Shown piece after piece: positions 11,459-14,603 of a stretch of DNA of 14,603 nt. This DNA is from an uncultured Neisseria sp. GTDB lineage: Bacteria; Pseudomonadota; Gammaproteobacteria; Burkholderiales; Neisseriaceae. Position 1 is the stretch's first letter, and each line of letters opens with the position of its first letter. The translations under genes were made by a program, and so were the position numbers. The stretch is taken from the NCBI GenBank assembly GCA_947097615.1, contig CAMURX010000021.1:1-14603 (forward strand), given 5' to 3'. Below the pieces are notes generated by a model. That model saw only the letters and a list, made by a program, of their open reading frames with translations. It was not told the origin of the DNA and made no database searches.

Positions 11459-12313
11459 AAACGCCTGTATTTCGGCCTCAATTTGATCGAGCATTTGATA
11501 GCGTTTGCGGTACATCGAGCGTTTTTTGCTTTCGATCTCATCCATTCCTTTGCGCTGCGGTGCGGCGGGCAGGTGCCAGTAGCCGTCGTCGCCCAACACA
11601 GCGGCGGATTCCTGCCAGAAGTGGTCGTAGTTCATTTTGACGCGTTTTTTCAGTTTCCAGCGCAGCTTGACTTGGTGGTCGTGGGCGATGCCCAAAGCAG
11701 GCAGGCCGAGAGCGGCGGCGAGGTATTGCAGGACGGAAGTTATGAGTCCCTGCGGGCGCAGGCCGTGCAGCTGCTTGGTCAGGCGGCGCACGGTGTCTTT
11801 GCCTTCTTCACCCGCGGGACCCTGCACCGACGCGGCCACAAGCCCTTCGGGCAGCAGGGCAAAGGTGGCGTTATAGAGGCGGCTGCCTGCGCCGTCGGTG
11901 AGCGTTACCGCCCAAAATCCCTCGTCGGCGCAGATGCCGTTGCGGTTGAGTACCAGCAAAAGGCCGTCTGAAATGCGGGCAAGCGGAACGGCGGTGGCGA
12001 TATAGTCGAGCTTGTCCAGCATGGGTTTGGGAAACAGGCGGCAGGCGGCGGCGATGTCGTGCCGCATGGCCGCCAGCCGATCATCGGCACGAAAACGCTT
12101 GTCGATAAAGGCGTGCACCAGCGGGTAAGCGTCTTGCGGGCGCTTGGCAAACAATGCCTGATAGTCGGGACGGCTGTTGACAAAGGCTTCCAGCGCGCGG
12201 ATTTGGCGGCGGTGCAGCAGCACGCGCAGGGCAAATTTCAAATGCTGGTCGCGAAACTTGGGCGCGAAGTTGTACACGGCGCGGTAGTCGGGGAAGGTGA
12301 AAACTTTGGACAT
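11414..12313 (-). CDS. VirK/YbjX-family protein (DUF535)
   Basis: A 299-residue cytoplasmic-looking protein. Features typical of the VirK/YbjX family include an N-terminal RxxxKFALRVLLHRRQ segment (about 20-40), RPDYQALFAKRPQDAYPLVHAFIDKRF (about 47-75), a central strand-rich part with RLYNATFALLPEGLVAASVQGP, and C-terminal HQVKLRWKLKKRVKMNYDHFWQESAAVLGDDGYWHLPAAPQRKGMDEIESKKRSMYRKRYQMLDQI. Family members in enterobacteria are linked to virulence and to envelope or peptide resistance; the biochemical role is unknown. ATG at 12313 (MSKVFTFPDYR) is preferred; the frame upstream runs through an uptake sequence. The DUS at 11961-11972 encodes RISDGL. The stop is inside another DUS. Confidence 0.9.
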   Translation of the reverse strand: MSKVFTFPDYRAVYNFAPKFRDQHLKFALRVLLHRRQIRALEAFVNSRPDYQALFAKRPQDAYPLVHAFIDKRFRADDRLAAMRHDIAAACRLFPKPMLDKLDYIATAVPLARISDGLLLVLNRNGICADEGFWAVTLTDGAGSRLYNATFALLPEGLVAASVQGPAGEEGKDTVRRLTKQLHGLRPQGLITSVLQYLAAALGLPALGIAHDHQVKLRWKLKKRVKMNYDHFWQESAAVLGDDGYWHLPAAPQRKGMDEIESKKRSMYRKRYQMLDQIEAEIQAFFRRPQSNQADEKAV

Positions 12314-12343
12314 GGTGTTTGGGGATGTGTGTCGGGTTTGGAG

Positions 12344-12373
12344 AGGCCGTCTGAAAAGGGGTTCAGACGGCCT
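12344..12373. terminator. Inverted uptake-sequence pair, likely hairpin terminator
   Basis: AGGCCGTCTGAA (12344-12355) and TTCAGACGGCCT (12362-12373) form a 12-bp perfect stem with a 6-base loop, 20 bases beyond the helicase stop on the minus strand. Paired uptake sequences often serve as terminators in Neisseria, though no clear T run follows on the minus strand. Confidence 0.65.
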
Positions 12374-12392
12374 TTGCAAACAGTCTGAAAAT

Positions 12393-14345
12393 TTACTTCT
12401 GTTTTTGCAGCCCGTTCCACTGTTCTTGGCTGCGTTGCAGCAGGCGGGCGATGGGGTTGCTGCCGGAATAGCTGACCAGCAGCTCGTTTTGGGCGCGGGT
12501 CATGCCGACGTACAACAGGCGCACGGGATCGTCCTCATCAATGGCAGCGGCTTGGTCGGCACCCATCAGCAGCACGCGTGGAAACTCCATGCCTTTGCTG
12601 CTTTTGATGGTTACCACGGCGATTTTGTCTGCCTTGGGATCGAAGCGGCCGCGCTTGTCGGCTTTGTGCCACGGGTGGTATGGAAGTTTTTTCTGTTTTA
12701 GCAACTTGCAGACATCTTCGCACTGCTTGGTGAGGTTGCAGATAACGGCAATGTCGCGCAACAGGGTGGTTTTCGTCCATTTGTCGAGACAGCGGTCGAG
12801 AAAATCAAGCTCATCCTGCCAGCTTTTGAAGCCGCGTACCACGGGCTGTGCGCCGTCGGCACCGGAGGCGCAGGGTTCGACCAGCGGGGCGGTGTCGTCG
12901 TCGCCTTCGTGGGGAATCAGGCTGTTTTGGGCGACGATATGGGCGAAACCGATGATTTGACGCGTGTTGCGGTAGTTGTGTTTGAGGATGGTGGTACGGC
13001 CGACGGCTTTGATGCCGACGCTGGACATGGTAAATTTCAGCCCTTTGTTTTTGCTGTGGTAGATGGACTGGGCATCGTCGTAGAGCAGCAGCAGGTGGTT
13101 TTCGCGCCCGTCAAGCATGCCCACAATCAGGCGCAGCCAGTCAGGTTCGACAAAATCGTGGCCTTCGTCGATCAATACCGCGCCGTAGCAGGCGGTGGGG
13201 ATTTCGCCGTTTTGCGCGGCGCGGACGGCGGCAGATACGGCGGCTTCGTGATAGGGCTGCTTTTTTTCACTGTCGGTAAAGGCGATATTGTGCTGTTTGA
13301 CCAGTTGGGCACACCAGCCGTGAAAGTGGTGGATATGGATTTTTTCGCGCAGCTGCGGCTGGCGCACGCGATCGTCGATGATGTTGTTCAGATGGGCGGC
13401 AAGCAGTTTGTTGAAACAGAGCACAAGCACGGGCTTTTCCACCTGCTCGACCAGATACTGGCAGCGCAGGCCGAGTATCAGGGTTTTGCCGCTGCCGGCC
13501 ACGCCGTGAATCACGCGGTGACCGCCGCCCATGCTGCGGGCAAGGGTTTCTTGGGCGAAGTCCATTACGCGGATAATGTCGGGAACAACGGCCATCGGTT
13601 TGACGGCATCGGGCATGGCTGCATTATTTCGGTTTTCAGGCTGCTCCGGGGGAGGCTCTGCCGCACCGAACAAATCCTGTTGTTGCAGGGAGCGGATGCG
13701 GATTTCGGGAAACAGGCAGTAGCGGATGCGGTCGATCTGCGCGGCATCGAGCGAGCAGCAAAAGCCGTTGATAAACATTTTGGCCAGGCGGCTGTACACG
13801 CGGTTGGAGGCTTCTTCGCCCAAATCTTCCTGATACAGGATTTGCCGGATGGGGAAAATATTGTCGAAGTCTCCGCCGCTACCGCCCATTTCCTCCCTAA
13901 TGTTGCGGATGGTGCGGTGGAAGACATTGGAAAACACAACGCCACAGGCAAAGGGGACGGCCAATCTGCCGCTGTATGCGCCTTCGGTTTGCAGCAGGCG
14001 GCGGTCTTGTCCGAGCAGGGCGGCGGCGTATTGGGCATAGCGGCGTGCCTGCGACAGAGGGTGATCGGTGCTGACGGTTTCCCCTTTGATTTTGAGGCCG
14101 ATTTTCTGCGGATTGCAGTAATCCAGCGTTTCAATCTTCCAGTCTTTCACTTCAAGGCACAGCAAACCGACCTGCGGCATCAGGATTAAAAAATCGGCTT
14201 GCAGACGCTCCGGGCCGATGGGGATGTTGCACCAGACGGTGCAGTCGTCGGGCAGATGCCGTTGCAGGAATTTGGCCACGCGCCGCTCGCCTGCGGTATC
14301 CATCCGCTGCTGGGCTTCGGTGAAGTTCGGAATAAATTGCGCCAT
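12393..14345 (-). CDS. NERD-domain nuclease fused to SF1 (UvrD-like) helicase
   Basis: A 650-residue protein. The N-terminal NERD domain (about 15-150) has the nuclease-like Asp51 (LQADFLIL) and Glu65-x-Lys67 (LCLEVKDWK). A linker rich in Pro/Glu/Asn (about 228-250) leads to an SF1 helicase: Walker A HGVAGSGKT (280-288), Walker B VLIDEGHDF (390-398), motif III LLYDDAQSIY (420-429), motif IV NYRNTRQI (457-464), motif V VTIKSSKGMEF (578-588) and motif VI LLYVGMTRAQ (610-619). All motifs look intact. Such NERD-helicases are widespread and often found near defence or mobile loci, but their substrates are poorly known. The start ATG 14345 (MAQFIPNFTEAQQ) follows a reverse DUS at 14368-14379. The opposite strand holds a long open frame (12909-14189) that is a codon-bias shadow. 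Confidence 0.93.
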   Translation of the reverse strand: MAQFIPNFTEAQQRMDTAGERRVAKFLQRHLPDDCTVWCNIPIGPERLQADFLILMPQVGLLCLEVKDWKIETLDYCNPQKIGLKIKGETVSTDHPLSQARRYAQYAAALLGQDRRLLQTEGAYSGRLAVPFACGVVFSNVFHRTIRNIREEMGGSGGDFDNIFPIRQILYQEDLGEEASNRVYSRLAKMFINGFCCSLDAAQIDRIRYCLFPEIRIRSLQQQDLFGAAEPPPEQPENRNNAAMPDAVKPMAVVPDIIRVMDFAQETLARSMGGGHRVIHGVAGSGKTLILGLRCQYLVEQVEKPVLVLCFNKLLAAHLNNIIDDRVRQPQLREKIHIHHFHGWCAQLVKQHNIAFTDSEKKQPYHEAAVSAAVRAAQNGEIPTACYGAVLIDEGHDFVEPDWLRLIVGMLDGRENHLLLLYDDAQSIYHSKNKGLKFTMSSVGIKAVGRTTILKHNYRNTRQIIGFAHIVAQNSLIPHEGDDDTAPLVEPCASGADGAQPVVRGFKSWQDELDFLDRCLDKWTKTTLLRDIAVICNLTKQCEDVCKLLKQKKLPYHPWHKADKRGRFDPKADKIAVVTIKSSKGMEFPRVLLMGADQAAAIDEDDPVRLLYVGMTRAQNELLVSYSGSNPIARLLQRSQEQWNGLQKQK

Positions 14346-14389
14346 GTTTTCGTTTTCCCTTTGTGTTTTCAGACGGCCTTGACGGAACG

Positions 14390-14421
14390 AGGCAGCCTGA
14401 AAAAATATTTTCAGGCTGCCT
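14390..14421. terminator. Inverted pair of Kingella-type uptake sequence, hairpin
   Basis: AGGCAGCCTGAA (14390-14401) and TTCAGGCTGCCT (14410-14421) form a 12-bp stem with an 8-base AT loop. The 12-mer differs from the AG-DUS used elsewhere in the window at two positions and matches the AG-kingDUS dialect described for Kingella. It lies downstream of gatA on the minus strand and followed on the plus strand by a T run. Confidence 0.75.
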
Positions 14422-14454
14422 TTTCTGACGGCCTTTTTTTGTTTTCAGGCTGTT

Positions 14455-14603
14455 TTACAGCGTCGGCGCTTTGCTGTGCCAGTCGCTGGCGAGCTGGATT
14501 TGGTGGGCGGCGTTGAGCAAACGGGCTTCCGAGAAGTGGTTGCCGATGAGCTGTACGCCGATGGGCAGGCCGTTGCGGCAGAAGCCGGCGGGCAGGCTGA
14601 GGG
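14455..14603 (-). CDS. gatA: Glutamyl-tRNA(Gln)/aspartyl-tRNA(Asn) amidotransferase subunit A, C-terminal part
   Basis: The last 48 residues only, reading [48 protein letters not shown] then TAA (complement of 14455-14457). The pattern [15 protein letters not shown]...Q..TDWH is characteristic of the GatA end. GatA releases ammonia from glutamine for transamidation of mischarged Glu-tRNA(Gln) in the GatCAB complex. The catalytic Lys-Ser-Ser residues lie outside the window. The gene runs off the right edge. Confidence 0.9.
   Translation of the reverse strand, partial: LSLPAGFCRNGLPIGVQLIGNHFSEARLLNAAHQIQLASDWHSKAPTL

Noticed and set aside
12909..14189. 426-codon plus-strand open frame opposite the NERD-helicase
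   Set aside because: It is the antisense of a well-supported helicase gene; GC-rich codon bias explains the long open frame.

Overview
The window looks like a Neisseria chromosome segment. The 12-bp DNA uptake sequence AGGCCGTCTGAA (the 'AG' dialect of non-gonococcal/meningococcal Neisseria) occurs many times, often as inverted pairs or overlapping stop codons, and the flanking genes (gatA end, VirK/YbjX, TRIC/UPF0126, NERD-helicase) are chromosomal. The species cannot be fixed; the window is clearly GC-rich for the genus.

From left to right: (1) 2-86, tRNA-Leu(UAG) with its terminator. (2) About 64-10615, a 10.5-kb integrated element in the 3' end of that tRNA gene. (3) 10616-14603, host genes on the minus strand: TRIC-family channel, VirK/YbjX-like protein, NERD-domain SF1 helicase and the 3' end of gatA.

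The element has a compact, satellite-like plan: P4-type integrase (frameshifted at a C6 tract), an iteron array, a Phd/VapC-type toxin-antitoxin pair (toxin broken by an amber codon), AlpA-like regulator, small HTH protein, a small unknown ORF, terminase small subunit (frameshifted at an A8 tract), a structured RNA resembling the C4 antisense RNA of phages P1/P7 with its own promoter, two unknown small genes, P4-type zinc-ribbon/Toprim primase, a second copy of the small unknown ORF (234 bp identical), a DUF927-type helicase, a RelE/HigB-HigA pair plus an extra HI1420-type antidote, then a second, larger iteron array and the right attachment region. I see no capsid, tail, portal, large terminase or lysis genes. 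Integrase + AlpA + primase/helicase + a lone small terminase matches phage-inducible chromosomal islands / P4-like phage satellites.

Inferred working of the element: Int and AlpA control integration and excision; primase and helicase drive replication from GTGGTTAC iterons arranged in two arrays near opposite ends, comparable to the ori/crr pair of P4; the C4-like RNA controls the replication operon by pairing a loop with a Shine-Dalgarno region; TerS would redirect helper-phage packaging; toxin-antitoxin modules stabilise it. Several lesions (int, terS, vapC, deletion in the right att) suggest that this copy is now trapped in the chromosome, although the replication genes are intact. Uptake sequences inside its genes suggest a long history in Neisseria and possible spread by transformation.
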